From positions 1 to 27,593 of IMG/VR virus record IMGVR_UViG_3300017730_002400: a DNA stretch of 27,593 bases; one strand, written 5' to 3'. The notes beneath the pieces are model-generated. The model made no database searches. It had not been told where the DNA came from and worked only from the letters and a program-made list of their open reading frames with translations. A program made the translations under genes and the position numbers. The DNA comes from a virus. This document shows positions 1 through 9,762 of this stretch, piece after piece (position 1 is the stretch's first letter; each line of letters opens with the position of its first letter).

Positions 1-2
1 GC

Positions 3-176
3 AAAAATAACATAAAAATTAATTTGTCTGATGACGATTTCAACAAAAAATCTTTAAATATAAATCATAGAAAATCATTGAATAACGTTAAGCCAATAGA
101 GTGGTGGTTCTCTGGACCGAGAGGCAAGGAGATCAAACAGCTAGTAGGTAAAACTTTCGGCCATATAAAAATATAA
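3..176 (+). CDS. 3' end of an unknown gene (partial)
   Basis: A frame open from the window edge encodes 57 residues and stops with TAA at 174-176. The visible tail is basic and contains a WWFSGPRGKE segment. I do not recognise a family. The stop codon lies inside the late promoter of the next gene, the same compact arrangement as at 24790. Because a glycosyltransferase and sugar-nucleotide genes follow, it may belong to the same operon, but that is inference from position only. Confidence 0.6.
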   Translation, partial: KNNIKINLSDDDFNKKSLNINHRKSLNNVKPIEWWFSGPRGKEIKQLVGKTFGHIKI

Positions 177-179
177 ATA
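172..179 (+). promoter_or_regulatory. T4-type late promoter, perfect TATAAATA
   Basis: TATAAATA matches the T4 late consensus at all eight positions. Only five bases separate it from the ATG at 185, so a normal start about seven bases downstream would produce an mRNA with essentially no leader. Confidence 0.75.
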
Positions 180-184
180 CTATC

Positions 185-2017
185 ATGGAAAAACCTTACA
201 ATACGCATTTGTGTACATTCATGGGCCGGCAAAATAATTTAGAGATTCTTCTGTATTATGTCGAACAAGCATTAGAAATTGAAGCTGTAGATAATTATCA
301 TATGATCGACATGACTAGAACCATGCATGATCATGAGTTTATATATGCCGAGCAACAGAGACTCAACGAGAAATATCCCGGTCGTGTGCATCTAGTCAAT
401 AGAGATCTACGTGGCAAACAATTACGGGATGGTAGCTGGAAAGCGACATTAGGCTTGTGGTCACCCTTCTATAAGTACTGCAAGCAGTTTAAAAATAATG
501 ATGTAATAATCAAGTGTGATGACGACACTTTGTTTTTTGATGTTAATACACTAAAGCAAGCCGCGGAACTTAGATGGAAAAACAAGAGCCCGTTCTTGAT
601 GCATGCTAATACTATAAACAACGGAATATGCGCATATCATCAAGCTAAAAAAGGTGTATGGAAAAACTTAGATCCTATCATCAAAAAATACCCAACAAGC
701 GGATTGACCGGGCCGTTGTTCTCACATCCAGATTTGGCGTGTGATTGTCACGAACAATTTATAACTGATATCTCGAAATCCTTAGACAACCTAAAAAAAT
801 ATAAATTAAAAGAAAATATATACTTTACAGCTCGAGTGTCGATAAATTTTATTTTTATGTTAGGTGAGGACCGAGAGCATCTTGTCGATATTGATTCACA
901 GGATGAATATGTCACAAGCTCTAAAATAGGGCAAGAGCTAGATCGACCTAACATGATAATAGGTGATTTTATCGCGGCGCATCACACGTATGGAGTACAG
1001 GAGCCGGTGATGGAGGAACGTAAAACGTATGAACAATATGTGGGGCTGCGTGATGCTTTGACAGATACTAAGTGGTCGAATCAAGAAATCTGTATGAAAT
1101 TTAACAACACTACCACTATAAAGCATGATGGGAATTACATCATGAAATATTGGTGTAACCAAAACAGTTACATGATCAAGAATTCCAGTAATGACCAATA
1201 CATATCTCTTGACTGGGACGTGAAGGAGCGAGAGAAGGTTGTTGACAACAGGACGAAGATCAAAACAGGCACGTCATATCACAACACAACTATGGCGAGT
1301 TGTGATACTGACGGAGGTATATTCAATCTGAATATCGATGACGTGACCATGATTCAGATACAGGATTGTACAGAAATTTTAAGATCTGAAGATCAAAACA
1401 AAAACACGAATCAATTTTTATGTTGGCCGGTCAAGACTTGGTTTCGTCAAAATTATAAAAAACAATTGTGCAAGTTACACAAGCAAGCAGATGATACATA
1501 TTTGATTGAATCTAATTCAAACCCTGGTTATTATCTATCAGCACAGTACGTTAATGAGAACAAAACACTTTACCGGTTCAAAGAGCACGGATCAGGAGTT
1601 GACACATGGGTTTTAGAGCCGATGAAAAAACATCATAACAAAGCTGTCTCTGCGACAATCCATCGACCAAATATCCACGTCACTGAAAATGATCCAACAT
1701 ATGCTACAACAATAGGATTGCCAAGCAACAGAATTTACCGAGAGTATTATTGGATGGTGAGTGATTACATATGGGAGATACAGAAGATAGGAGACAAGCA
1801 CTGTCACATCAAGCTCGTAGCGGATGACAAACAACCATTGTACTTGTCATATGACAATAAAAATAAAATTGTTAGAGTGACACCAAATAAACAAAAATGG
1901 TCCATTACAAGTAAAGGTATACAACACGTACCGACAAAAAAGTTTTTAGAGGTAAATAATGACGTGATAACACTGACTGACAAAGGCTCTCAGCTTAGAA
2001 TTAAATATGAAGATTAA
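185..2017 (+). CDS. Glycosyltransferase-like protein with C-terminal beta-trefoil-like region
   Basis: This 610-residue protein has an N-terminal half resembling phage GT-A-type glycosyltransferases. It has an opening LCTFMGR segment, a YHMIDMTR segment and an acidic DDD triad at residues 112-114 preceded by VIIKC, as expected for metal and nucleotide-sugar binding. The C-terminal half (about 320-610) has repeated patterns such as YLIESNSNPGYYLS and YLSYDNKN, which look like a ricin- or fascin-type beta-trefoil and could bind carbohydrate. It is the first gene behind a perfect late promoter and overlaps glf by 11 bases, so it probably uses sugars made by the downstream enzymes. Acceptor and donor are unknown. 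The GT assignment is moderate; the trefoil is a guess from repeat pattern. Confidence 0.6.
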   Translation: MEKPYNTHLCTFMGRQNNLEILLYYVEQALEIEAVDNYHMIDMTRTMHDHEFIYAEQQRLNEKYPGRVHLVNRDLRGKQLRDGSWKATLGLWSPFYKYCKQFKNNDVIIKCDDDTLFFDVNTLKQAAELRWKNKSPFLMHANTINNGICAYHQAKKGVWKNLDPIIKKYPTSGLTGPLFSHPDLACDCHEQFITDISKSLDNLKKYKLKENIYFTARVSINFIFMLGEDREHLVDIDSQDEYVTSSKIGQELDRPNMIIGDFIAAHHTYGVQEPVMEERKTYEQYVGLRDALTDTKWSNQEICMKFNNTTTIKHDGNYIMKYWCNQNSYMIKNSSNDQYISLDWDVKEREKVVDNRTKIKTGTSYHNTTMASCDTDGGIFNLNIDDVTMIQIQDCTEILRSEDQNKNTNQFLCWPVKTWFRQNYKKQLCKLHKQADDTYLIESNSNPGYYLSAQYVNENKTLYRFKEHGSGVDTWVLEPMKKHHNKAVSATIHRPNIHVTENDPTYATTIGLPSNRIYREYYWMVSDYIWEIQKIGDKHCHIKLVADDKQPLYLSYDNKNKIVRVTPNKQKWSITSKGIQHVPTKKFLEVNNDVITLTDKGSQLRIKYED

Positions 2018-3092
2018 TATATTCGGATGTGGTATGAGCGGCACGGTAGCTGCTGTGATATTAAAAGAGATGGGACACGATGTAGAGATTTTCGAAGTTC
2101 GAGATCATATAGGAGGTAATTGTTATGATGAAAAAAATGAGGATGGGTGCACCGTACATAAGTATGGTAGTCACATATTTCATACCAATGATGAAAAAGT
2201 TTGGAAATTCTTAAACAAATATACAAAATTTAACAGTTATGAACACCGGGTCAGAGCCAACACGAGCGAGGGTCAGATCAGTATACCATATAATAAAAAA
2301 ACAGAAGAACAGCTCGGCCGGGAACTCACTGGTGATGAGATTCATCAGATACTCTTCAAACAGTACTCAGAGCGACATTGGGGAGTGCCTTGGGAAGAGC
2401 TACCAAAAACAATAACCGGGCGGGTACCGAAAAAGAGAGACAACGATGATGACAGGTATTTTACAGACAAGTATCAAGGAATACCAGCGGAAGGCTACAC
2501 AGCTATGTTTAAAAATATGCTCAATGGTATAAAGGTCAATCTAGGCGTTGAGCGTGATCTATACAGACGGTTAAAGGCTGACCTAGTTATCTGGACCGGT
2601 ACAATATCATCCTACTATGACAATTATTTTGGTCATTTACCTTACCGGTCGTTGATCTTTAAACACCATCGAGTACCGGCAGATAAGAATTATACTTGGG
2701 ACAAAGGAGCTGTAATAAATGAATGTAATGAGTTACCATACAACAGGACAATGGATAACAGTGTGTATTTGAATGAGACGGTTGATTATACTATACATAC
2801 ACGCGATCATCCAGAAGAGTATGTACCTGGAGTTAATATGCCAATATATCCAAAGACATTCGGGAACGGTCCAGAGATTTACAAGCAGTATGTCGATCTA
2901 GCCAAAACTGATAAAAATGTTATGTTTCTTGGTAGGCTCGCGACATACAAGTACCTAGACATGTGGATGGCAGTTGCTCAAGTCATGTCTAAAATAAAAA
3001 ATAGTGGTATAGAAAAGGCCCGAACAACCACCGGTAATGTCATTGACCTGTACCAACCACCGTGGGACTGGACTGAAGAAGGAGAGCCATGA
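2007..3092 (+). CDS. glf: UDP-galactopyranose mutase
   Basis: A flavoenzyme that interconverts UDP-galactopyranose and UDP-galactofuranose in the cytoplasm. The 361-residue protein opens with a Rossmann FAD motif, GCGMSG at residues 7-12, and then has HDVEIFEVRDHIGGNCYDE, the family's FAD-binding segment. The KYGSHIFHTND block and the YSERHWG and GRVPKKR regions are also typical of Glf. Its length is close to the usual 365-390. The start lies inside the preceding gene and the stop overlaps the next start as ATGA, so it should be translationally coupled. It supplies a galactofuranose donor, presumably for the upstream glycosyltransferase or another phage transferase. Confidence 0.92.
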   Translation: MKINIFGCGMSGTVAAVILKEMGHDVEIFEVRDHIGGNCYDEKNEDGCTVHKYGSHIFHTNDEKVWKFLNKYTKFNSYEHRVRANTSEGQISIPYNKKTEEQLGRELTGDEIHQILFKQYSERHWGVPWEELPKTITGRVPKKRDNDDDRYFTDKYQGIPAEGYTAMFKNMLNGIKVNLGVERDLYRRLKADLVIWTGTISSYYDNYFGHLPYRSLIFKHHRVPADKNYTWDKGAVINECNELPYNRTMDNSVYLNETVDYTIHTRDHPEEYVPGVNMPIYPKTFGNGPEIYKQYVDLAKTDKNVMFLGRLATYKYLDMWMAVAQVMSKIKNSGIEKARTTTGNVIDLYQPPWDWTEEGEP

Positions 3093-4024
3093 AAATACTT
3101 GTAACCGGAGCCACTGGGCTGGTCGGTACTGCCGTTCAGCGTGTGAGTAAGTCATTGTTCCCAGAATATAACATGACATTTATATCTAGTAAGGACTGTG
3201 ACCTATTAGATCTAGAGCGAACTACATCTACATTTAAAACCCACTCACCAGATTGTGTACTACATCTAGCTGCGGATGTAGGAGGTCTGTACAAAAACAT
3301 GAATCAAAAAGTACAGATGTATGAAAATAATCTGATCATGAACTACAACGTGATCAAATCATGCTATCATAACAACATAAAGCAATTAGTTGGAATGTTA
3401 TCAACATGTATATTTCCGGATGATATAGAATATCCAATTGATGAAACTAAATTAACACTCGGCCCGCCACATGCTTCAAATGATGCTTACGCATATGCCA
3501 AGCGTATGTTCAAGGTTCAATGCGATGCATATAATGATCAATATAACACCAATTATAATTGTGTTATTCCAGCCAATATATATGGTATAAATGATAATTA
3601 CGATCTAAATGATGCTCACGTAATACCCGCGTTGATACACAAAGGGTACCTCGCAAGAGATCAAGGAGATATTTTCGAGGTATTAGGCACTGGTGAACCT
3701 TTGAGACAGTTCATATATAGTGATGACCTAGCAGAGATCATTTTACGATTATTACCCACACTGAATCAAGATAGTGTCATAATAACAAACCCTCAAGAAT
3801 ATAAAATTAAAGAAGCGGCGACATATATTGCTGAAGCTTTTGAAATAGAGGCGCGGTTGAAGTTTCAACCAACAGCGAGTGATGGTCAGTACCGAAAACA
3901 AGCTAGTGTCGATCACATGCTGAAGTTATTAAATACTGATATTTTTCAGTTCACATCCCTGAAAGACGGAATAGACAGGACTGTAAAACATTTTATAGAT
4001 AATTATCCAAATTTAAGAATATGA
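3089..4024 (+). CDS. fcl: GDP-L-fucose synthase (epimerase/reductase)
   Basis: Converts GDP-4-keto-6-deoxymannose to GDP-L-fucose with NADPH. It belongs to the short-chain dehydrogenase/extended SDR family: GATGLVG near the N terminus is the nucleotide-binding glycine motif, LHLAADVGG follows, the catalytic serine lies in the STCIFPD segment and the Tyr/Lys pair lies in AYAYAKR. The STCIFPD and NIYG motifs are characteristic of Fcl/WcaG. At 311 residues it is a normal family length. An AAGGAG-like Shine-Dalgarno precedes the ATG, and it overlaps glf and gmd by ATGA junctions. It follows Gmd in the pathway although the gene lies upstream of gmd. Confidence 0.88.
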   Translation: MKILVTGATGLVGTAVQRVSKSLFPEYNMTFISSKDCDLLDLERTTSTFKTHSPDCVLHLAADVGGLYKNMNQKVQMYENNLIMNYNVIKSCYHNNIKQLVGMLSTCIFPDDIEYPIDETKLTLGPPHASNDAYAYAKRMFKVQCDAYNDQYNTNYNCVIPANIYGINDNYDLNDAHVIPALIHKGYLARDQGDIFEVLGTGEPLRQFIYSDDLAEIILRLLPTLNQDSVIITNPQEYKIKEAATYIAEAFEIEARLKFQPTASDGQYRKQASVDHMLKLLNTDIFQFTSLKDGIDRTVKHFIDNYPNLRI

Positions 4025-5025
4025 AAATAGCATTAATAACAGGAATAACTGGACAGGACGGCTCATATTTAGCTGAACTGTTGTTAGAGAAAGGATACGA
4101 AGTCCATGGAATGGTTCGACGATCGTCAATGATTAACACACATCGAATCGATCATATATTTGACAAAATAACATTACACTATGGTGATCTTTCTGATAGT
4201 ACAAATGTAATCAGAATAATCAAGGAAACACAACCTGACGAGATATACAACTTAGGTGCCATGAGCCATGTTAAGGTGAGCTTCGACGTCCCTGAGTACG
4301 TTGCGGATATTGACGGTGTTGGAACTCTAAGAATTTTAGAAGCAGTCAGATTGTTAGACATGACTAAGAAGACTAGAATATACCAAGCATCAACAAGTGA
4401 GCTATACGGTAAGGTACAAGAAGTACCACAGACAGAAGCAACACCATTCTATCCAAGATCACCATACGGGGTCGCTAAATTGTACGGTTATTGGATCACG
4501 AAAAATTACAGAGAAGCATATGACATGTTCGCGTGTACTGGTGTACTATTTAATCATGAGAGTCCAAGACGTGGAGAGACATTCGTTACAAGAAAGATAA
4601 CAATGGCGCTCAACAAAATTATAAACGATTCAGACGCAAAACTAACTTTAGGAAATTTAGATTCTAAAAGAGATTGGGGACACGCGAAAGATTACGTTGA
4701 GGGTATGTGGAGAATGTTACAAGCTGACAAGCCAGGTGATTATGTTCTATCTACAAACGAGTTTCATAGTGTGAGAGAATTTGTTGAAAAGGCCTTCGCG
4801 TTGAAAGGGTTTGATATCAAGTGGATGAATTCCGGGTTGAATGAGATTGGTTATGACGAGAACACAGGAAGAGAGTTAATATTTGTTTCAGAAAAATATT
4901 TCAGACCAACAGAGGTTGATGAGCTATTAGGCGATTCAACTAAAGCCAGGACAGAGCTAGGGTGGGAACCATTAACAACATTCGATCAGTTAGTAGAAGA
5001 GATGGTATCAGAGGACTGTAAATGA
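4021..5025 (+). CDS. gmd: GDP-mannose 4,6-dehydratase
   Basis: Makes GDP-4-keto-6-deoxy-D-mannose from GDP-mannose, the first committed step to GDP-L-fucose. The 334-residue protein starts with [20 protein letters not shown], close to a family signature, followed by GMVRRSS, the QASTSELYG catalytic block and [11 protein letters not shown] with the YxxxK pair. [15 protein letters not shown] is also highly conserved in Gmd. It is slightly shorter than the E. coli enzyme (about 373). It overlaps fcl upstream and the dehydrogenase downstream by four bases each, so the group should be one translationally coupled unit. GDP-mannose itself must come from the host. Confidence 0.93.
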   Translation: MKIALITGITGQDGSYLAELLLEKGYEVHGMVRRSSMINTHRIDHIFDKITLHYGDLSDSTNVIRIIKETQPDEIYNLGAMSHVKVSFDVPEYVADIDGVGTLRILEAVRLLDMTKKTRIYQASTSELYGKVQEVPQTEATPFYPRSPYGVAKLYGYWITKNYREAYDMFACTGVLFNHESPRRGETFVTRKITMALNKIINDSDAKLTLGNLDSKRDWGHAKDYVEGMWRMLQADKPGDYVLSTNEFHSVREFVEKAFALKGFDIKWMNSGLNEIGYDENTGRELIFVSEKYFRPTEVDELLGDSTKARTELGWEPLTTFDQLVEEMVSEDCK

Positions 5026-5852
5026 AGATTGGTGTTATAGGTAATGGATTTGTTGGTCACGCCATGTCAGTATTGTCACCGGCGGTTGAAATATTATTCT
5101 GGGATTTGGAGCCATCAAAGAGATGCCCACACCATCTAACTATAGACCAGCTAGTTAAAGAATCTGAAATCGTATTTATATCCGTACCAACACCGATGGA
5201 TGCCTCTGGGAACTGTCATACTGATATCGTCGAAAGTGCAGTGCGTGAAGTACAATCTATTGACTCGAATAAACATATTGTTATACGATCCACAGTCCCT
5301 CCTGGTACATCTGATAGATTGGGTGTGAGTTTCATCCCTGAATTTCTCACTGAAAAGAACTGGAAGAGTGATTTTATAAATTGTGAGCAATGGATTATCG
5401 GGTCTAGTGATTATGGACTAGTATCTAAAATTACGAGTATGATCGATTCAGCCTATAAGTGTAAGTTAATATACAATAATAATGTTATACATGTAACAAC
5501 TAAAGAAGCTGAAATGATAAAATACGTCAAAAACTGTTTCCTCGCTACAAAAGTTAGTTTCTTTAATGAGATGTATCGCTTGTGTGAGAAGACTTCGATT
5601 AATTATGAGACAGTCCGGAAATTATCTGCAGAGGACAGCAGAATTGGAGAAGGTCACACGAAGGTACCTGGACATGACGGAAAAGCTGGTTTTGGTGGTA
5701 CATGCTTTCCTAAAGATATGTGGGCATTGTTACGTTTTATGGAGGAAAATAATGTATCTAGCCATGTCGTTTATGGTGCATTAACTAGGAATGAAACGAT
5801 CGATCGTGAAGAAAAAGACTGGACTGATGATAAAGGCAGAGCTAGCCTCTGA
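5022..5852 (+). CDS. Nucleotide-sugar dehydrogenase, shortened (UDP-glucose/GDP-mannose type)
   Basis: Resembles the UDP-glucose/GDP-mannose dehydrogenase family, which oxidises a sugar C6 alcohol to a uronic acid in two NAD-dependent steps. Visible are the Rossmann motif [24 protein letters not shown], the central [14 protein letters not shown] helix and GGTCFPKD with the catalytic cysteine. The protein is only 276 residues and stops soon after that cysteine, so the C-terminal substrate-closing domain (about 100 residues) of the usual 400-450 residue enzymes is absent. It is either a naturally short phage form or one that acts on another substrate or not at all. The substrate cannot be told from sequence. 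Last gene of the sugar operon. Confidence 0.8.
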   Translation: MKIGVIGNGFVGHAMSVLSPAVEILFWDLEPSKRCPHHLTIDQLVKESEIVFISVPTPMDASGNCHTDIVESAVREVQSIDSNKHIVIRSTVPPGTSDRLGVSFIPEFLTEKNWKSDFINCEQWIIGSSDYGLVSKITSMIDSAYKCKLIYNNNVIHVTTKEAEMIKYVKNCFLATKVSFFNEMYRLCEKTSINYETVRKLSAEDSRIGEGHTKVPGHDGKAGFGGTCFPKDMWALLRFMEENNVSSHVVYGALTRNETIDREEKDWTDDKGRASL

Positions 5853-5878
5853 TCAAACGATATAAAACCCCCCGGTTC

Positions 5879-5896
5879 GTCATAAATAATTATGAC
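5879..5896 (+). promoter_or_regulatory. Late promoter inside a perfect inverted repeat, before the fibre gene
   Basis: CATAAATA (5881-5888) matches the T4 late consensus at seven of eight positions and lies 13 bases before the fibre ATG. It is embedded in a perfect 7-base inverted repeat, GTCATAA and TTATGAC, with a 4-base centre. The repeat could be an operator or cruciform, or a chance product of AT-rich promoter sequence. Confidence 0.6.
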
Positions 5897-5901
5897 ACAT
5901 T

Positions 5902-8900
5902 ATGGGACATACAGATAACAGCATATTAAAGCAGAAATTCGAGGATGGCGATCGGCCTGTAGGTGAAGATTTTGCAAATTTATTAGACTCCTGTCATAAC
6001 ACTAAGCAGGATACACCAGTCACAATAACCAAGACGTTGACCGTCTCCGGAGGCAGTACATTCAGAGATGACGTTAACATATTGAAGGATTTAACCGGTA
6101 GCGGTGACTTGACAGTTGATGGTACAGTTATTCTTAAAGATACACTGAGCGTATATCAAAACACTAATTTGAATGGTGAGTTATATGTCGCGAAGCCTAC
6201 GAGATTAAATCAAACATTAACCGTAACTGGGAATACAACGCTTAATGATGATTTGAATGTGGTCGGGTCTACGGACTTAAATGTATTAAATGTCGGCTCT
6301 GATATAACAGGTCATGGTAACTTAGTTCTAGATGGCACATCGATATTTAATGATACGATAACAATCAACGGAAAGGCTACAGTTAACGCGGACTTGGATG
6401 CAGAACATGATCTCAAAGTAGATGGTGTCGCTACATTTAATAGTACAGTCGTGTCTAACGCTGGTAGCTTAACTACCGGCAATGCAATTTTTAATGATAG
6501 TGTACACATAAAAGGTGATTTACGTGTTGACGGCAATGCGTTCCTTTCAGCCGGTGAAGGTGGTAATATCAACGTAGGTGATAGTAGTTCTGATAATGTT
6601 TTATTTAAGGCTGATGTAGATAGTAATATTCTACCCAACACAACTGAGACAAATGATCTAGGATCCACAACAAAGCAATGGAGAGATTTATATACAAAGA
6701 ATGTGTATGTTCAAGATATAGACGTTGCGAATACTGTTGATGGTAGAGATGTATCAAGTGACGGTGATGTCTTAGATAGCCTGAATAGTACTACTCATAC
6801 AAATAGCGCCAACTGGTCCACCGGCTATAATAAATCACTGAGTAATGAAGCGCAAATAGCTATTGTGAGTTATGCAAGTGCAGGATGGAACAACACAGAA
6901 GATATTGTCAATGGTAAAATGGGGTCTTGGGATGATGTTAGATCAACTGTAGATACGTTTAGTGCTAGTTGGGAAGAAAGCGCTGATATACAGAATGTCG
7001 CAGATGATGTTGCTACAATGGGCTCAATCAGTGGTGACTGGAGTGACACTAGAACGACAGTTGATGCTAACAGTGCTATTTGGAACAAGACCAAACTAGT
7101 AGAGTTTGTGGATGTCAATCCAGCAGGCTTATCTAACAACTCTATACTACGATATGATGATGCAACAAGTACATGGGTAGCGTCTACAACTGAGGATACG
7201 AAATCTTCCGGTAATATTACGATATTGGATGGTAATAATTCTGCATGGAATAACGCTACATTAATTTTAGTAGATAACGATGCCCCAGCAAATACAGTAA
7301 CATTTACAGGTGATAGAAATGTCGAATATGATACCAATACGGTAGTTAATAATTTTACATACACGTTCGGGTATTCCGGAGTAGTAACCAACTCACGCGC
7401 AGCTGAAGTATTGGCCAACGTGATTAACCTCGCGTCATCGAATGGTGACCTAGCTATAACAGCAGAGGCAGTAAATGATAGCGTTAACTTATCACAAGAT
7501 AAGGCTGGAGAGGGCGGAAATACTAATATAACAGGTGATCTGCTAGCCATGCAGTTGATATCAGTTTCGAATTTTACTGGAGGAGAAAATCCGGATGCAT
7601 TTGAGCATCTTGATGACACGCCTGCCAGTTATGGTGGTAATAGTGGTAAGTTCGTAAAAGTTAATAGCGGCGAGGACGGCTTAGAATTTATAGAAGACGA
7701 CACCCGCACGACAGTTAATACATTAAGTGGTGCCTGGAACGATATCAAAATGAGAGTTGATATATACGGGCCAGAGTGGGACGCGACAGCCACACATGTT
7801 AGCCATGGGATGGCTAGTTGGTGGAGCGTACATAGCGATGTGAGTGTGACTAGCGGTGACTGGAACGATACTAGAACAACTTTAGGATCAACTAGTGCTG
7901 ACTGGAACGATACTAGAACAACTTTAGGCGCTACGAGCGCTGATTGGAACGATACACGCTCTAGCTTACAAGCTGCTAGCGGTGACTGGAACGAATCACA
8001 GTCTATTGTTAATAGTACTAGTGCTGACTGGAGCGATGCTCGCTCTAGTTTGATGGCAACGAGTGGTGACTGGAACGACGCACGGACAAGTTTAGTAGCA
8101 GCCAGCGGGGATTGGAACAACTCACAGTCTGTTGTTAACAATACTAGCGGAGATTGGAACAGTGTTTATTCTCATATTAATAGTGTGTCCGGTCAAGGAC
8201 TAGCAACAGTAGATGCGCAAGGCAAGCTGCTCGTTGATCAAATTCCTGAATTGAGCATAACGAGAGTACACACTGCAAACAACCCTAGTGATGTACAACA
8301 ACTAAGCCCAACGACTGGTATACAGGTGGGTGATGTTGTGGTTGTCATGAGCACACATGATAATCTTATAGCTTTAGTTGATGCACCTGATGGCGCTTAT
8401 GATTCCGGAACCAAAGATTATACAGGCTATGCAAAACTAGCAATGCCTGACGGTCTAGTACAGACCGTTAATGGAAAACCCGGGCCAAGTGTTGTACTAA
8501 ATCCAGACGACTTCTTGGATGATTCAACAGCACATAAATTTGTATCACAGCAGCACATCGATAGCTGGAACGATGCTAGAACAACGCTCGGAACTACTAG
8601 TGGGGACTGGAACGATACTAGAACAACACTTAGAACTACTAGTGCAGATTGGAATAACACCCGAACTACATTAGGAGCTGCTAGCGGTGACTGGAACGAT
8701 ACACGCTCTAGCTTACAAGCTGCTAGCGGTGATTGGAACGAATCACAGACAATCGTTAATACTACGAGCGGTGATTGGAATGAGTCACAGACAGTCGTTA
8801 ATAACACCAGTGCAGACTGGAGCGACACCCGGACAACACTGAACACGAGTAGTGGTGATTGGTATGACACACGTAGTAGTGTAATGGGTACGAGTGGTAG

Positions 8901-9762
8901 TTGGGATAGTGTTTACAGTTTTGTTAATGGTGATAGTGCTACTAACAACTCTACATATAATGATGACACATATGTAAATGCTGGTGGAGACACGATGACT
9001 GGTAATTTGGATATCGATGGAGGTGAGTTGATAGTCGGTGGTAATATAACAATGGCTGGAGACTTAATACATCAAAACGATACCGGTACTCGTATATCGT
9101 TCAATGATGATATAATCAGTCTGGAGACAAACGGTCAAGAGTTTATCACAATTGATGGAACTGCACCTACTCCGGATGCAGTTATTATAAATGACCCAGC
9201 TGCCAAGGCTATACACTTTCAAATCAAATCACCTACTGATAGCAATTTATTGTTTATAGATGGATCTACAGATCAAGTAGGTATTGGAACCGGGACTATA
9301 TCAAATGGTGTAAAGCTCGAGGTCAACGGTGATGCTAAATTACAGAACATCTCTGCAAATGATATAACTGCCGAAAACATGGCAGTCACAACTGGCGGAA
9401 CGATGGTCAGTGCGGGAGTGGATCTATACGATTTATTCAGTACATCTACTGACATACAAGGAGACTTAACAGTCCACGGTAGTGTTAGTTCTCGAGATGA
9501 AATAGTTGTTAGCAGTACAGCCACTATAAGCGGTGACTTAACAATCGGTAGTGATATTAAGATGCCTAACAGCCCATGTGAGGTAACTGGAGCAGTTGCT
9601 GTGACGTCAGGCCTTTCCGGTCAGACGATAACAGCAGAAAACTCATATACAACTTTTGATAATACAGGACAAGCAGTACACGGCGTCACACAAAATGTGA
9701 ATATTGGAGGTCATGTGATACACATTGTTAACGGTATAATTGTAAAGGTAACGGATGAGTGA
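5902..9762 (+). CDS. Fibre-like virion protein with beta-type repeats and W/L 14-residue repeats
   Basis: This 1286-residue protein begins with ILKQKFEDGDRPVGEDF and LLDS, an N-terminal pattern common to marine phage tail-associated proteins. Residues about 40-260 are short beta-like repeats of the type LTVDGTVILKDTLSV. Two arrays of 14-residue units, with W and L/V seven residues apart (for example DWNDTRTTLGATSA), lie at about 651-762 (eight units) and 886-1011 (nine). Between them is a segment with GLATVDAQGKL and VQTVNGKPGP, a pattern seen in many fibre and prophage tail proteins. The C-terminal third returns to beta repeats (GDLTIGSD). No enzyme motif is visible. A host-contact fibre is the likeliest role; the exact attachment site on the virion is unknown. 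Confidence 0.75.
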   Translation: MGHTDNSILKQKFEDGDRPVGEDFANLLDSCHNTKQDTPVTITKTLTVSGGSTFRDDVNILKDLTGSGDLTVDGTVILKDTLSVYQNTNLNGELYVAKPTRLNQTLTVTGNTTLNDDLNVVGSTDLNVLNVGSDITGHGNLVLDGTSIFNDTITINGKATVNADLDAEHDLKVDGVATFNSTVVSNAGSLTTGNAIFNDSVHIKGDLRVDGNAFLSAGEGGNINVGDSSSDNVLFKADVDSNILPNTTETNDLGSTTKQWRDLYTKNVYVQDIDVANTVDGRDVSSDGDVLDSLNSTTHTNSANWSTGYNKSLSNEAQIAIVSYASAGWNNTEDIVNGKMGSWDDVRSTVDTFSASWEESADIQNVADDVATMGSISGDWSDTRTTVDANSAIWNKTKLVEFVDVNPAGLSNNSILRYDDATSTWVASTTEDTKSSGNITILDGNNSAWNNATLILVDNDAPANTVTFTGDRNVEYDTNTVVNNFTYTFGYSGVVTNSRAAEVLANVINLASSNGDLAITAEAVNDSVNLSQDKAGEGGNTNITGDLLAMQLISVSNFTGGENPDAFEHLDDTPASYGGNSGKFVKVNSGEDGLEFIEDDTRTTVNTLSGAWNDIKMRVDIYGPEWDATATHVSHGMASWWSVHSDVSVTSGDWNDTRTTLGSTSADWNDTRTTLGATSADWNDTRSSLQAASGDWNESQSIVNSTSADWSDARSSLMATSGDWNDARTSLVAASGDWNNSQSVVNNTSGDWNSVYSHINSVSGQGLATVDAQGKLLVDQIPELSITRVHTANNPSDVQQLSPTTGIQVGDVVVVMSTHDNLIALVDAPDGAYDSGTKDYTGYAKLAMPDGLVQTVNGKPGPSVVLNPDDFLDDSTAHKFVSQQHIDSWNDARTTLGTTSGDWNDTRTTLRTTSADWNNTRTTLGAASGDWNDTRSSLQAASGDWNESQTIVNTTSGDWNESQTVVNNTSADWSDTRTTLNTSSGDWYDTRSSVMGTSGSWDSVYSFVNGDSATNNSTYNDDTYVNAGGDTMTGNLDIDGGELIVGGNITMAGDLIHQNDTGTRISFNDDIISLETNGQEFITIDGTAPTPDAVIINDPAAKAIHFQIKSPTDSNLLFIDGSTDQVGIGTGTISNGVKLEVNGDAKLQNISANDITAENMAVTTGGTMVSAGVDLYDLFSTSTDIQGDLTVHGSVSSRDEIVVSSTATISGDLTIGSDIKMPNSPCEVTGAVAVTSGLSGQTITAENSYTTFDNTGQAVHGVTQNVNIGGHVIHIVNGIIVKVTDE
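7852..8187 (+). repeat. First array of eight 42-base coding repeats
   Basis: Eight in-frame 14-codon units, each built on S-G/A-D-W-N followed by an L/V seven residues after W. The 7-residue alternation suggests a trimeric coiled-coil-like stalk with W/L at one core position. Five of the eight units carry W-N-x-S/T. Confidence 0.85.
8557..8934 (+). repeat. Second array of nine 42-base coding repeats
   Basis: Nine 14-codon units of the same type as the first array. The stretch around 8694-8755 is almost identical at DNA level to that around 7944-8000, so the two arrays are recent or homogenised copies about 750 bases apart. Confidence 0.85.

Noticed and set aside
6870-8870. Long - strand ORFs opposite the fibre gene (around 6870-7619, 7629-8141, 8427-8870)
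   Set aside because: They are produced by the periodic codons of the repeats and lack start signals and recognisable proteins.
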